This document shows, in pieces, positions 7,565 through 16,603 of a stretch of DNA of 64,000 bases; position 1 is the first letter of the stretch, and the number at the start of each line of letters is the position of its first letter. Position numbers and translations under genes: made by a program. The notes beneath the pieces are model-generated. The model ran no database searches and was not told where the DNA came from. It was given only the letters and a program-made list of their open reading frames with translations. Origin of the DNA: CAIWHR01 sp963830485. Its GTDB lineage: Bacteria > Pseudomonadota > Gammaproteobacteria > Burkholderiales > Casimicrobiaceae. The DNA lies in assembly GCA_963830485.1 (NCBI GenBank), contig CAWHNE010000005.1:124001-188000 (forward strand), in the 5' to 3' direction.

Positions 7565-9206
7565 AGACGCGCTCCTTGAACGGCTCGAGGCCGATCCGGC
7601 GGACGGTGTCGATGAAGCGCTCGTCCTCGTGGCGGCGCTCGACGTAGACATCGACCAACCGCGCGATGACGTCAGGCATCTCGGCGGCGGCGAACGAAGG
7701 GCCGATCACCTTGCCGAGCGACGCGTCGTTGCCCTGCGCGCCGCCGAGCGAGACTTGGTACCACTCCTCCCCGTTCTTGTCGACGCCGAGGACGCCGATG
7801 TGGCCGACGTGGTGATGACCGCACGCGTTCATGCAGCCGGACATGTTGAGCTCGAGGTCGCCCAGATCGTGCACGTAGTCGAGGTCGTCGAAGCGGCGCT
7901 GGATCGCCTCCGCGATCGGGATCGACTTCGCGTTGGCGAGCGAGCAGTAGTCGCCGCCGGGGCAGCAGACGATGTCGGTGAGGAGCCCCACGTTCGGCGT
8001 CGCGAGCCCGAGCACCTTCAACCTCGTCCACAGCGCGTGAAGGTCGGACTGCACGACGTCGGCGAAGACGAGGTTCTGCTCGTGCGTGACGCGGATTTCG
8101 CCGAAGCTATAGCGGTCGGCCAGTGCGGCGATCGCGTCCATCTCGCTCGCAGTGACGTCCCCCGGTGGCGTGCCCGTGCGCTTGAGTGACAGAGTGACGA
8201 TCGCATAGCCGCGGCGCTTGTGCGCGCGGACGTTGCGCCCGGCCCAGCGCGCGAACGGTCGGCTGTCGGCGACCGCGGCACGATAGGCGACGCTGTCGCG
8301 CGCGAATTCGCGGTAAGGCGGATCGTCGAAGTGCGCGGCGAGGCGGGCGATCTCGTCGCGCGGGACAGTCCCCGGGCCGTCGCGCAGCCGCTCCCATTCG
8401 GCCTCGACCTGGCGCGTGAACTCGGCCGGCGTCAGTTCCTTCACCAGGATCTTGATGCGAGCCTTGTAGATGTTGTCGCGGCGGCCGTACCGGTTGTAGA
8501 CGCGCAGGATCGCATCGAAGTAGTTCAGGAGCTCAGCCGCCGGCAGGAACTCACGGATCACGTGTCCGATCATCGGCGTGCGGCCCTGGCCGCCGCCGAC
8601 GGCGACGCGGAAGCCCGTGCGACCCGCCTCGTTGCGCACCGCCTGCACGCCGATGTCGTGGACGAGGATCGCCGTGCGGTCGTGGGTCGCGCCGGTGACG
8701 GCGATCTTGAACTTGCGCGGGAGGAACGCGAACTCGGGGTTCAACGTCGACCACTGGCGGATCAGCTCGGACCATGGACGCGGATCGACGAGCTCATCGC
8801 CGGCGACCCCGGCCAGCGGATCGCTCGTGATGTTGCGCACGCAGTTGCCCGACGTCTGGATCGCGTGCATCTCGACCTTGGCGAGCTCCGCCAGGATGTC
8901 GGGCACGTCCTCGAGCCGCGGCCAGTTCAATTGGAGGTTCTGCCGCGTAGTGAAGTGGCCGTAGCCGCGGTCGTAGCGGCGCGCGATGTGGGCGAGCGTG
9001 CGCAACTGCACGGTCGACAACACGCCGTACGGAATCGCGATCCGCAGCATCGGCGCGTGCTTCTGGATGTAGAGGCCGTTCTGCAGCCGCAACGGGCGGA
9101 ACTCGTCCTCGGTCAGCTCGCCCGCGAGGAAGCGGCGCGTCTGGACGCGGAACTGGGCGACCCGGCGGGTCACCAGTTCGCTGTCATAATCGTCGTAGCG
9201 GTACAT
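7548..9206 (-). CDS. cysI: sulfite reductase hemoprotein (nitrite/sulfite reductase family)
   Basis: 552 residues, full length. It reduces sulfite to sulfide using siroheme and a [4Fe-4S] cluster. It has the two-repeat ferredoxin-like layout: N-terminal half-domain with LRIAIPYGVLSTVQLRTLA and the FTTRQNLQLNW segment; siroheme-contacting TSGNCVRNITSDPLAG near residue 120; and cluster ligands CCPGGDYCSLANAKS and NMSGCMNACGHHHVG near residues 415-465. No flavoprotein subunit (CysJ) is adjacent, so ferredoxin or another donor is likely, as for many betaproteobacterial enzymes. It heads the cys operon; the upstream 96 bases are AT-rich for this genome and shared with the divergent cbiX remnant. 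Confidence 0.93.
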   Translation of the reverse strand: MYRYDDYDSELVTRRVAQFRVQTRRFLAGELTEDEFRPLRLQNGLYIQKHAPMLRIAIPYGVLSTVQLRTLAHIARRYDRGYGHFTTRQNLQLNWPRLEDVPDILAELAKVEMHAIQTSGNCVRNITSDPLAGVAGDELVDPRPWSELIRQWSTLNPEFAFLPRKFKIAVTGATHDRTAILVHDIGVQAVRNEAGRTGFRVAVGGGQGRTPMIGHVIREFLPAAELLNYFDAILRVYNRYGRRDNIYKARIKILVKELTPAEFTRQVEAEWERLRDGPGTVPRDEIARLAAHFDDPPYREFARDSVAYRAAVADSRPFARWAGRNVRAHKRRGYAIVTLSLKRTGTPPGDVTASEMDAIAALADRYSFGEIRVTHEQNLVFADVVQSDLHALWTRLKVLGLATPNVGLLTDIVCCPGGDYCSLANAKSIPIAEAIQRRFDDLDYVHDLGDLELNMSGCMNACGHHHVGHIGVLGVDKNGEEWYQVSLGGAQGNDASLGKVIGPSFAAAEMPDVIARLVDVYVERRHEDERFIDTVRRIGLEPFKERVYAAAH

Positions 9207-9302
9207 CGGGGCGGTTCGCTTATGCGCGAAATCGCAGACTACCGGGCGCGCGCTATAATCGGAAAGAATATCAAGTCATGTATTTGCTCCGACGCGCTAT
9301 AA
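9207..9302. promoter_or_regulatory. divergent promoter region, cysI (minus) and cbiX remnant (plus)
   Basis: The stretch around 9252-9302 is much richer in A/T than its surroundings. On the plus strand it contains TATAAT at 9254-9259 and a second CGCGCTATAA block at about 9293-9302. On the minus strand, TTATAG and TTGATATT lie upstream of cysI. CysB-type activators bind AT-rich DNA upstream of cys operons, so a CysB site here is plausible, but no clear consensus can be asserted. Confidence 0.35.
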
Positions 9303-9714
9303 ATGAACGTAGCGCTCAATTCGGCGGCAGTCGCGGGAAGCCACGCCGTCATCCTTTTTGCGCATGGCGCACGCGATCCGCATTGGGCCGAACCCTTCGT
9401 AGCGCGGTGCGGAGCGTGTGCGCGGTGCCGCCCCGGGCTGGTGCATCGAACTCGCCTATCTGGAATTCCTGCAGCCGGACCTTCGGGCGAGGGCACAGTC
9501 GCTTGCGGCCGGCGGGGCTCCTCGGCCGCGGCGGGCATCTGCGCAGCGCCGTGCCCGCGCTGATCGTGGAGACCCGGGCGGCACTGCCCGGCGTCACGTT
9601 CGAGCCGGGAGGCGGCCCGCGGGCGAAGACGCGCTCGTCATCGAGGCGATCGCATCATTCTGTGTAAGGCAAATGGAAGAGGCGGGTAGGGCGCACGCTA
9701 CTGCGCCGCGCTGA
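9303..9714 (+). pseudogene. cbiX: sirohydrochlorin chelatase-like CbiX/SirB remnant
   Basis: The N-terminus is a good CbiX match: VILFAHGARDPHWAEPF, with the metal-binding His of the FAHGARD motif. The rest is scattered over frames: IELAYLEFLQPD in a second frame, LLGRGGHLRSAVPALI plus LPGVTFEPGG in a third, and GEDALVIEAIASFCV back in the second. About 8-10 residues that normally include the second active-site strand before GRGGH are missing. At least three frameshifts plus a deletion make this a genuine remnant rather than one sequencing slip. An intact enzyme would insert iron into sirohydrochlorin to make siroheme, the cofactor of the adjacent CysI. Confidence 0.8.
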
Positions 9715-9770
9715 CCGGCGAACGATTTGCCGGTCGACCGGCAAATATCACTTGGGCTGCTGCGACGCCC

Positions 9771-10055
9771 TCAGGCCGGATACCGGTGGTGATCGCTCGA
9801 TTCGCGACGTTGCGAGCGGACCGCCACCGCGATCACGCCGATGCAGCATCCGAGCACGAGCACGAGTCCGAACGCGTGGAGCGCGATGAGCGCGCCGCCT
9901 TCGAGAGTGGACAGAATGCCGCCGCGCCGGATGAGCTCCACGCCCTGCGCGGCGAAATTGTCCCAGAGGGCGTACAGGCCCAGCCAGCTCGCTGCGGTGA
10001 ACAGGAGCATGGCGATCAATGAATAGTTGATGCGGACGCTTCGTATCGAGTTCAT
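9771..10055 (-). CDS. small membrane protein, two predicted helices
   Basis: 94 residues from ATG 10055, with GAGGTG about 9 bases upstream. Two hydrophobic segments are visible: about residues 12-30 (LIAMLLFTAASWLGLYAL) and about 58-82 (LIALHAFGLVLVLGCCIGVIAVAV), separated by a polar loop. The tail is basic and His-rich. No family recognised. It stands between the cbiX remnant (convergent) and a carboxymuconolactone-decarboxylase-like gene 182 bases upstream on the same strand; that gap shows no gene. An upstream extension of the frame to 10241 is low-complexity and unlikely to be translated. Confidence 0.55.
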   Translation of the reverse strand: MNSIRSVRINYSLIAMLLFTAASWLGLYALWDNFAAQGVELIRRGGILSTLEGGALIALHAFGLVLVLGCCIGVIAVAVRSQRRESSDHHRYPA

Positions 10056-10237
10056 GGCCGACACCTCGCGCGTCTGGGGCCCGGCCTCGGGACCGCCTCC
10101 GAAACCCGCGGTTGCCCTCGAAGGGGCAGGCCCTGGCCGTAGCGCAAGCACGAAGCGCGCCACGAGCGGCCCGGATCGGCCGGGATGGCTCCGCCGCATG
10201 TGTCCGGGAATCGCTGCCTCGGGGGCCCCGAGAGCGA

Positions 10238-10597
10238 TCATTCGCCTGCAGGTGCCGGGGCGGTCAGCTCATTCCAGGCGGCGACCGCGTCCGCCGCGTA
10301 CATGAGGGACGGGCCGCCGCCCATGTACACCGCCATGCCGAGCGCCTCGTCGACCTCGGCACGGGTCGCCCCGGCCTTCACGAGCGCTTCGACGTGATAG
10401 CCGATGCACGCGTCGCAGTGCGCCGCCACGCCGAGCGCCAGCGCGATCAGTTCCTTTGTCTTGCTGTCGAGGGCGCCGTTCCGTGTCGCGGCCTTCGCGA
10501 GCGCGCCAAATGCGCGCGTGACCTCGGGTATTCCAGTGCGCAGGTCCTTGAGCGAGGTCGAAACCGACTGCGTGATATCGCGATAGCGCTTGGTCAT
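10238..10597 (-). CDS. carboxymuconolactone decarboxylase-family protein (AhpD-like)
   Basis: 119 residues, one CMD domain. The redox motif HCDACIGYH (CxxC followed by His, near residue 58) matches the AhpD peroxidase-type branch of the family rather than the true decarboxylase, suggesting a small thiol peroxidase or disulfide carrier. Flanking motifs SKTKELIALALGVA and MGGGPSLMYAADAVAAW are typical. Start ATG 10597 is preferred; the open frame extends 15 codons upstream without homology. It is divergent from the membrane protein at 10855, and the 257 bases between contain a palindromic operator-like sequence. Confidence 0.85.
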   Translation of the reverse strand: MTKRYRDITQSVSTSLKDLRTGIPEVTRAFGALAKAATRNGALDSKTKELIALALGVAAHCDACIGYHVEALVKAGATRAEVDEALGMAVYMGGGPSLMYAADAVAAWNELTAPAPAGE

Positions 10598-10718
10598 GGT
10601 CTGGGCCGCGATGAGAACGGAGCCCATTGTGCGACATTGCACTGGAAGGGTCTGTGACCGTGGTCACGGGCACGGTGGGAGGCGCAGTGCGACGGCTCTC
10701 GGCCTCGGCATCCTATAT

Positions 10719-10738
10719 TTGACATAATACAAATTATG
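10719..10738. promoter_or_regulatory. TTGACA hexamer overlapping a palindromic operator-like site
   Basis: TTGACA (10719-10724) overlaps a perfect inverted repeat, CATAAT-acaa-ATTATG (10723-10738), in an AT-rich patch between the divergent genes at 10597 and 10855. Placement over a -35-like hexamer is what a repressor operator would look like. The -10 hexamer is not convincing, so strand is left open. Confidence 0.45.
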
Positions 10739-10854
10739 CGACATTACGCCGGTCAAGGAACGGCGCACCCTGACCCAGCGGACGCGCGCGCCCATGGCAG
10801 AATCGCCTGGCCAGTTCGCCCTCTGACCCACCGTCGCTCATTGGAGGCGCCGCC

Positions 10855-11346
10855 ATGATCCTCGGAATGTCCGTGTCCGCATTCACCCAGCTCCACGTCG
10901 CGTTGAGCCTCGCCGGAATCGCCGCCGGCTTCGCCGTGCTGGTGGGGTTGCTGCGGTCCCATGTGTCCGGCGGGATGACGGCGGTGTTTCTGATCACGAC
11001 GATTCTGACGAGCGCCACCGGATTTCTCTTTCCCGCGACGGCTGTGCTGCCGTCGCACGTCGTCGGTGCCGTGTCGCTTGCCGCGCTCGCCGTGGCCGTC
11101 GTTGCGCTCTACAACCGCCGTCTTGAAGGACCGTGGCGCGGGGCCTACGTCGCTTCGGCGATCCTCAGCCTTTACTTGAACGTGTTCGTGCTAGTCGTTC
11201 AGGCGTTTCAGAAAATACCGTTCCTGAACGCGCTGGCGCCGACGCAGTCGGCCCCGCCGTTCGTCGTCACGCAGGGCGTAGTCCTCGCGCTCTTCGTTTG
11301 GCTTGGTTTTCGGGCGCTGCGGTCGTTCCATCCGGTCGCGCTGTGA
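10855..11346 (+). CDS. four-helix integral membrane protein, unknown function
   Basis: 163 residues from ATG 10855 with GGAGG about 10 bases upstream. Four hydrophobic segments alternate with short loops: about residues 12-32, 42-62, 66-86 and 98-120, with another near the C-terminus. No catalytic or cofactor motif was recognised. Its stop overlaps the GTG start of the following DUF5996 gene (GTGA), so the two are translationally coupled. An operator-like palindrome lies about 115 bases upstream. Confidence 0.7.
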   Translation: MILGMSVSAFTQLHVALSLAGIAAGFAVLVGLLRSHVSGGMTAVFLITTILTSATGFLFPATAVLPSHVVGAVSLAALAVAVVALYNRRLEGPWRGAYVASAILSLYLNVFVLVVQAFQKIPFLNALAPTQSAPPFVVTQGVVLALFVWLGFRALRSFHPVAL

Positions 11347-12245
11347 GCGATCGTACCGGGGTGGGGGACTGGCCCGCCCTCCCTCTCGGCGGCTGGCGCG
11401 ACACCTATGCGACGCTGCACATGTGGACGCAGGTCGTGGGCAAGGTCTGCCTCGCGACTACCCCGCTCGCCAATCACTACTGGAACGTCGCGTTTCGGGT
11501 CACGCCGCGCGGGCTCTCGACACCGCTGCTGACGAATGGCGGGTCCACCTTTGCCATCACCTTCGACTTCGTCGATCACCGCCTGCTGATCCAGTGCGCG
11601 GACGGGCGGGCGGAGAGCCTCGCGCTCGAGCCGCGTACGGTTGCCGACTTCCATGCCGCCGTCGTCGACGCGCTCGGCCGCCTCGGCATCAAGGTAGCGA
11701 TCTGGACGACGCCGGTCGAGGTTCCGGACCCGATCCGCTTCGAGCGCGACACGCAACACCATAGCTACGATGCGGCGGCAGCCAACGCCTTCCTGCGCGT
11801 GCTCGCGTCGATCCACCCGGTGCTCGAACGCTTCCGCGGCCGGTTCGTCGGCAAGTGCAGCCCCGTGCATTTCTTCTGGGGCAGCTTCGACCTGGCAGTG
11901 ACACGATTCTCCGGCCGCCGCGCGCCGGAGCGTCAAGGCGCCGATCGCATTACGCGGGAATCGTATTCGCACGAGGTGATCAGCCACGGGTTTTGGCCCG
12001 GCGGCGGCGCCGTCCCGGACGCGGCGTTCTACGCCTACGCCGCCCCGGAGCCCGAGGGATTCCCCACGGCGAAGGTCGAGCCGACGGCGGCAGGCTACGA
12101 AACTGCGCTGGGCGAATTCATCCTGCCCTACGAAGTGGTGCGCGCCGCGCGCGAGCCGGAGGCGACGCTGACCGCGTTCCTCCAGTCGACCTACGACGTC
12201 GGCGCGGATCTCGCCGGTTGGAACCGGAAGGCGCTTGAGCGCTGA
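11343..12245 (+). CDS. DUF5996 family protein
   Basis: 300 residues starting at GTG 11343, which overlaps the preceding stop. The opening DWPALPLGGWRDTYATLHMWTQVVGK is characteristic of DUF5996, as are NHYWNVAFRVTPRGLSTPLL and the C-terminal block VISHGFWPGGG...DAAFYAYAAPEPEGF. The family is widespread in proteobacteria and actinobacteria and has no established function. No signal peptide or membrane segment is seen, so it is cytoplasmic. It is translationally coupled to the membrane protein upstream and convergent with the molybdenum hydroxylase genes. Confidence 0.85.
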   Translation: MSDRTGVGDWPALPLGGWRDTYATLHMWTQVVGKVCLATTPLANHYWNVAFRVTPRGLSTPLLTNGGSTFAITFDFVDHRLLIQCADGRAESLALEPRTVADFHAAVVDALGRLGIKVAIWTTPVEVPDPIRFERDTQHHSYDAAAANAFLRVLASIHPVLERFRGRFVGKCSPVHFFWGSFDLAVTRFSGRRAPERQGADRITRESYSHEVISHGFWPGGGAVPDAAFYAYAAPEPEGFPTAKVEPTAAGYETALGEFILPYEVVRAAREPEATLTAFLQSTYDVGADLAGWNRKALER

Positions 12246-12273
12246 TCGGCCGCGACGGCCCCCTCGGTCCGGA

Positions 12274-14611
12274 CTACGCCTTCAGCTGATCGCGGATCGG
12301 CAGATTGCGAATGCGCTTTCCCGTCGCCGCGAAGATGGCGTTGCAGAGCGCCGGCGGCACCGGCGGCACGCCCGGCTCGCCCACGCCGCCCATCGGCTTC
12401 GCGTAATCCCCAGGGACGATGTGCACATGGATCTCGCGCGGCGCGGCGGGCATCCTCGTTATCTCGTAGCCGTCGAAGTTGTCCTGCTGTGCGCGCCCGT
12501 TCTTGAATGAGATTTCGCCGAGCGTCGCCGCGCTCACCCCCATCACGCACGCGCCTTCCATCTGCGCGCGCACGCGATCGGGGTTGACCGTCGCGCCGCA
12601 GTCAACGGCAATGTCCACGCGGGGGATTGTCAGGTTGCCCTTCGAATCGACCGCGACTTCGACGACGGCCGCAACGTAGGTGACGAAGCTGTAGTGCGCC
12701 GCGATGCCGAGGCCGTGGCCCTTGGGCAGCTTCTTGCCCCAGCCCGCTTGCTTCGCCGCGGTTTCCGCGACGCGCCGCAAGCGACCCGTATCGACGGGAT
12801 AACGCTCCGGCGATTCGCCGTGATTCCAGGTGTCGCTCAGCATCTGCGGCGTCACCACGCGCGGCGGGCCGATCACCTCGAGCAGGTAGTCCTTCGGGTC
12901 GCGCTTGGCGGCGGCCGCGAGCTCGGCGACGAACGACTGCACGGCGAACGCGTGCGGTATGTTCGACACCGAACGGAACCAGCCGATGCGCGTGTGCGCG
13001 ACGGCCTCGGGATTCTCGATCCGGATGTTGGGAATCGCGAAGGGCACGTTGATGACGCCCATTCCGAGCTCCCAGTTTGCCTCCTGCACCGCATTCGCGT
13101 CGAAGGTCGAGACGATCGTCGGCGCGACGCTCCTGTGCAGCCAGGCCACCGGGCGTCCCTTCGCGTCGACGCCCGCCTCCAGGTGCTCGACCGAGACCGT
13201 GTGGAAGTAGTCGTTGTGAAGGTCGTCGTCGCGCGTCCACACGACCTTGACCGGCCGGCCTTCCACCGCCTTCGACAGCAGGGCGGCCTCGATGCCGAAG
13301 TCCGGCTTCGACTTGCGGCCGAAGCCTCCGCCGAGCAGCGTCACGTGGACGGTCACGTTCTCGACGGGGAGCCCGAGCCGCTTCGGCGACGAGATCGCGG
13401 GCCGCCTGCGGCGACTGGAAGCAGCCCCAGACCTCGCACTTGCCGTTCGCGATGAGCGCCGTCGCGGCCGGCGGCTCCATCGACGCGTGCGCGAGGTGCG
13501 GCAGGTAGTACTGCGCCTCGATCTTCTTCGCGGCACCGGCCATGGCGGCCGTCACGTCGCCTTCGTTGCGGACGACCTTGCCCGGCTTGCCGGCGGCCGC
13601 TTCGAGCTTCGCGCGATACGCGGTCGAGTCGTAGCTCGCGTTCGGGCCGTCGTCCCAGACGATCTTGAGCGCCTTTCGACCCTGCATCGCCGCCCACGTA
13701 TTCTTCGCGATGACGGCGACTCCTCCCAGCGGATTGAACTGCGGTGCCCCCGGTGTCGGATCGATCGGGACCACGCCGACCACACCGGGCACCTTCTTCG
13801 CCTCGGCGTCATCGAAGCTCACCACCTTTCCGCCGTAGACCTGCGGACGCGCGATGACGGCGAAGAGCATGCCCTTCGTCCACGTGTCCATCGCGTATTG
13901 CGCGCGGCCCGCGACGATGGCTCCGGCGTCGACGAGCTTGAGCTTGCCGGTGCCGATATAGCGAAATTGCGCCGGGTTCTTGAGGCGGATCTTGTCCGCG
14001 GGCGGCACCGGCAGGCTCGCCGCCGCCTTCGCGAGCGCGCCATACCCGAGGCGTCGCCCCGACGACCGGTGGATCACCTCGCCGTTCTTCGCCTCCACCT
14101 CGCCGACCGGCACCTTCCACTCCGCCGCCGCGGCCGTCTCGAGCATCTGCCGCGCGGCCGCGCCGCAGCGGCGCATCGGCATGAAGAAGTGGCGCGTGCT
14201 GCGCGAGCCGTCGGTGTCCTGGTTGCCGTATTTCACTTCGTCGCCGTCCGCCTGCGCGACGCGGACGCGGCTCCAGTCGGCCTCGAGCTCGTCGGCGACG
14301 ATCATCGGCATTCCCGTGCGGACACCCTGCCCCATCTCCGAGCGGTGGCAGACGATGGTGACGATGCCGTCCTCGGCGATCGAGACGAACACGAGGGGAT
14401 TGTCCACCCACCCGTGCGGCATCCCGTCCGCGCCGTACTTCGGCGGATCTTCCGCCCTCAGGACTGCCGGGTAGCCGACCGCGAGCACCAGTCCGCCGAG
14501 CGCGGACGCCTGCGTGAGGAAGCGCCGCCGGCTGACATTCTCGATGAACAGGCCTTCGTCGGCGGAGGTAGCGCACGGCGCCGGCGGAATCATGTCGAAA
14601 GGCGCGTTCAT
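12274..14611 (-). pseudogene. iorB: molybdopterin-binding subunit of isoquinoline 1-oxidoreductase-type hydroxylase, +1 frameshift
   Basis: The large catalytic subunit of a xanthine-oxidase-family aldehyde/N-heterocycle hydroxylase. It carries a Tat-type signal near residue 30 (SRRRFLTQASALGG), so folded export with its cofactor is expected. Motifs CHRSEMGQGVRTGMPMIVAD, YYLPHLAHASMEPPAATA, and after the break VTLLGGGFGRKSKPDFGIEA and GEPGVPPVPPALCNAIFAATG are typical of IorB-like proteins. After FQSPQAARDLVA one extra base (about 13388) shifts the frame; LGLPVENVTV onward continues in the next frame. Total length 2338 is one over a multiple of three. The start overlaps the [2Fe-2S] subunit stop (ATGA). 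As sequenced, the C-terminal half would not be made. Confidence 0.85.
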
Positions 14612-15072
14612 GCAGCCGCTCCCTTCGCGCCAGCGGCCTGCTTGATCGCCGCGCGAATCCGTCCGTATGTGCCGCAGCGGCAGATGTTGCCCGCCATCGC
14701 GGCATCGATGTCCGCGTCCGTCGGCTTGGGCTTGCTCTTGAGCAGTGCCGTCGCCGACATGATCTGCCCCGCTTGGCAATAGCCGCATTGCGGCACGCCG
14801 GCGTCGACCCAGGCGGTCTGGACCGCCCTGCCGACGGGGTCGGCGCCGATCGCCTCGATCGTCGTGACCTTGCGGCCCGCGAGCGACGAAATCGGTGTCA
14901 TGCACGCGCGCCCGGGCTGGCCTTCGATGTGGACCGTGCACGCGCCGCACAGCGCAAGGCCGCAGCCGAACTTCGTGCCCGTGAGGCCCAGCTCGTCGCG
15001 CAGCACCCAGAGCAGCGGCGTGTCGTCGGGAACGTCAACGTCGTATTGTGTTCCGTTGATATCGAGCTTCAT
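14608..15072 (-). CDS. iorA: (2Fe-2S)-binding subunit of isoquinoline 1-oxidoreductase-type hydroxylase
   Basis: 154 residues, the usual size. The N-terminal plant-ferredoxin-type domain has CGLALCGACTVHIEGQPGRAC (four ligands), and the C-terminal helical domain has CGYCQAGQIM and NICRCGTYGRIR for the second cluster. It shuttles electrons from the molybdenum subunit; in this two-subunit type there is no FAD subunit and the electron acceptor is usually a cytochrome or the quinone pool. It is translationally coupled to the large subunit. The 165 bases upstream hold no gene and should contain the promoter. No molybdenum-cofactor insertion factor is adjacent. Confidence 0.9.
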   Translation of the reverse strand: MKLDINGTQYDVDVPDDTPLLWVLRDELGLTGTKFGCGLALCGACTVHIEGQPGRACMTPISSLAGRKVTTIEAIGADPVGRAVQTAWVDAGVPQCGYCQAGQIMSATALLKSKPKPTDADIDAAMAGNICRCGTYGRIRAAIKQAAGAKGAAA

Positions 15073-15237
15073 CGTGCGGACCCTCTCTCGTGCGGGTGGT
15101 AGGTCCAGACGCTGCGCGCTAGCCGCCAGCGAATCCGTTGGCGACTGCGGGGAGCGCTCCGGGGAACGAGAATCTTCCTCCCGCGGCTGCGGGTGTCAAG
15201 CCGGCCGGGGCGGCCGAAACGGGATGTGTCAGGCGCG

Positions 15238-16590
15238 TCAGCTGCGCACCCATTCGACCGCTTGATCGACCCGGTCGACGGTAACTATTTTCACGTTATC
15301 AATGGCTTGCTTAGGCTTGTTTAGAGATGGGATTAGGAATTGACGGAATCCGAGCTTCGCCGCTTCCCGGATCCGCTCCTGCCCGCCCTGGACGGGACGG
15401 ATCTCGCCCGCGAGGCCGACCTCGCCGAAGATCAGCGTCTTCGCCGGCAGCGGACGGCTCGTGAGCGAGGAGTGGACCGCGAGCAGGATTGCGAGATCTG
15501 CGGCCGGCTCGCCGATGCGCACGCCTCCCACCGCGTTGACAAAGACGTCGTAGCCGCCGGTCTCGGCGCCGCCGTGCCGGTGCAGCACCGCGAGCAGCAG
15601 CGCAAGCCGCTGCGGATCGAGCCCGACCGCGAGCCGCCTCGGCACGCCGCCCTGCACCGGATCGACCAGCGCCTGGATCTCCACCAGCAGCGGACGGGAG
15701 CCTTCGAGCGTCGCGACGATCGCGGACCCGGGCACCGGCGCGGCGTGCTGCGACAGGAACAGCGCCGACGGATTGGCGACGCCCTTCAACCCGCGCTCGG
15801 TCATCGCGAAGACGCCCAACTCGTTCGCGGCGCCATAGCGGTTCTTGATCGCGCGCACCAAGCGGAAGCTCGAATGCGTGTCGCCCTCGAAATAGAGCAC
15901 GGTGTCGACGATGTGCTCGAGCACGCGCGGCCCCGCGATCGCGCCCTCCTTCGTCACGTGGCCGACGAAGATCACGACGATCCCGCGCTGCTTCGCGAGG
16001 CGCGTGAGCTGCGCCGCGCACTCGCGCACCTGCGCGACGCTGCCGGGCGCCGAGGTGAGTGCCTCGGTGTACGCCGTCTGGATCGAGTCGATGACGACGA
16101 CCTCGGGCTTCGCGGTCGCGATCGTCGCGACGATCGCCTCGAGCTGCACTTCGGCGAGCAGCGAGACCTGCGCGTTGACGAGACCGAGGCGCTGCGCGCG
16201 CAGCGCGACCTGCTCGACTGACTCCTCGCCCGTCACGTAAAGCGCGGCCTTCGACGCGCCGATCGCCGCCATCGCCTGCAGGAGCAGCGTCGACTTGCCG
16301 ATGCCCGGGTCGCCGCCCAGCAGGATCACGCCGCCGGGCACCAGCCCGCCACCCAGCACCCGGTCGAACTCCGCAACGCCGGTCGGAAAGCGCGGCGTGG
16401 CCTTCGCCTCGATGCTCGCGAGCGCGCGCACGGGTGCCGCCTTCCCGGCGACGCTCTGATAGCGCGCCGGCGCGGGCGTCGCGATCGATTCGACGAGTGT
16501 GTTCCACGTCCCGCAGTGCGGGCACTGGCCCTGCCACTTCGGGCTCTGGCCGCCGCACTCGGTGCAGCTGTAGACGGTCTTGGCCTTCAT
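15238..16590 (-). CDS. radA: DNA repair protein RadA (Sms)
   Basis: 450 residues, normal length. RadA is a RecA-like ATPase that drives branch migration during recombinational repair. Domains in order: N-terminal zinc finger (CTECG ... CPHCGTWNT, residues 9-28), RecA core with Walker A GGDPGIGKSTLL near residue 92, the family-specific KNRYGAANELGVF near residue 250 (KNRFG motif, with Tyr for Phe), and a C-terminal Lon-like domain. It is the last gene of the lapB-pyrF-ugd-rfaE1 run, 13 bases after rfaE1. Confidence 0.95.
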   Translation of the reverse strand: MKAKTVYSCTECGGQSPKWQGQCPHCGTWNTLVESIATPAPARYQSVAGKAAPVRALASIEAKATPRFPTGVAEFDRVLGGGLVPGGVILLGGDPGIGKSTLLLQAMAAIGASKAALYVTGEESVEQVALRAQRLGLVNAQVSLLAEVQLEAIVATIATAKPEVVVIDSIQTAYTEALTSAPGSVAQVRECAAQLTRLAKQRGIVVIFVGHVTKEGAIAGPRVLEHIVDTVLYFEGDTHSSFRLVRAIKNRYGAANELGVFAMTERGLKGVANPSALFLSQHAAPVPGSAIVATLEGSRPLLVEIQALVDPVQGGVPRRLAVGLDPQRLALLLAVLHRHGGAETGGYDVFVNAVGGVRIGEPAADLAILLAVHSSLTSRPLPAKTLIFGEVGLAGEIRPVQGGQERIREAAKLGFRQFLIPSLNKPKQAIDNVKIVTVDRVDQAVEWVRS

Positions 16591-16603
16591 CGGCGCCGGA
16601 CGG

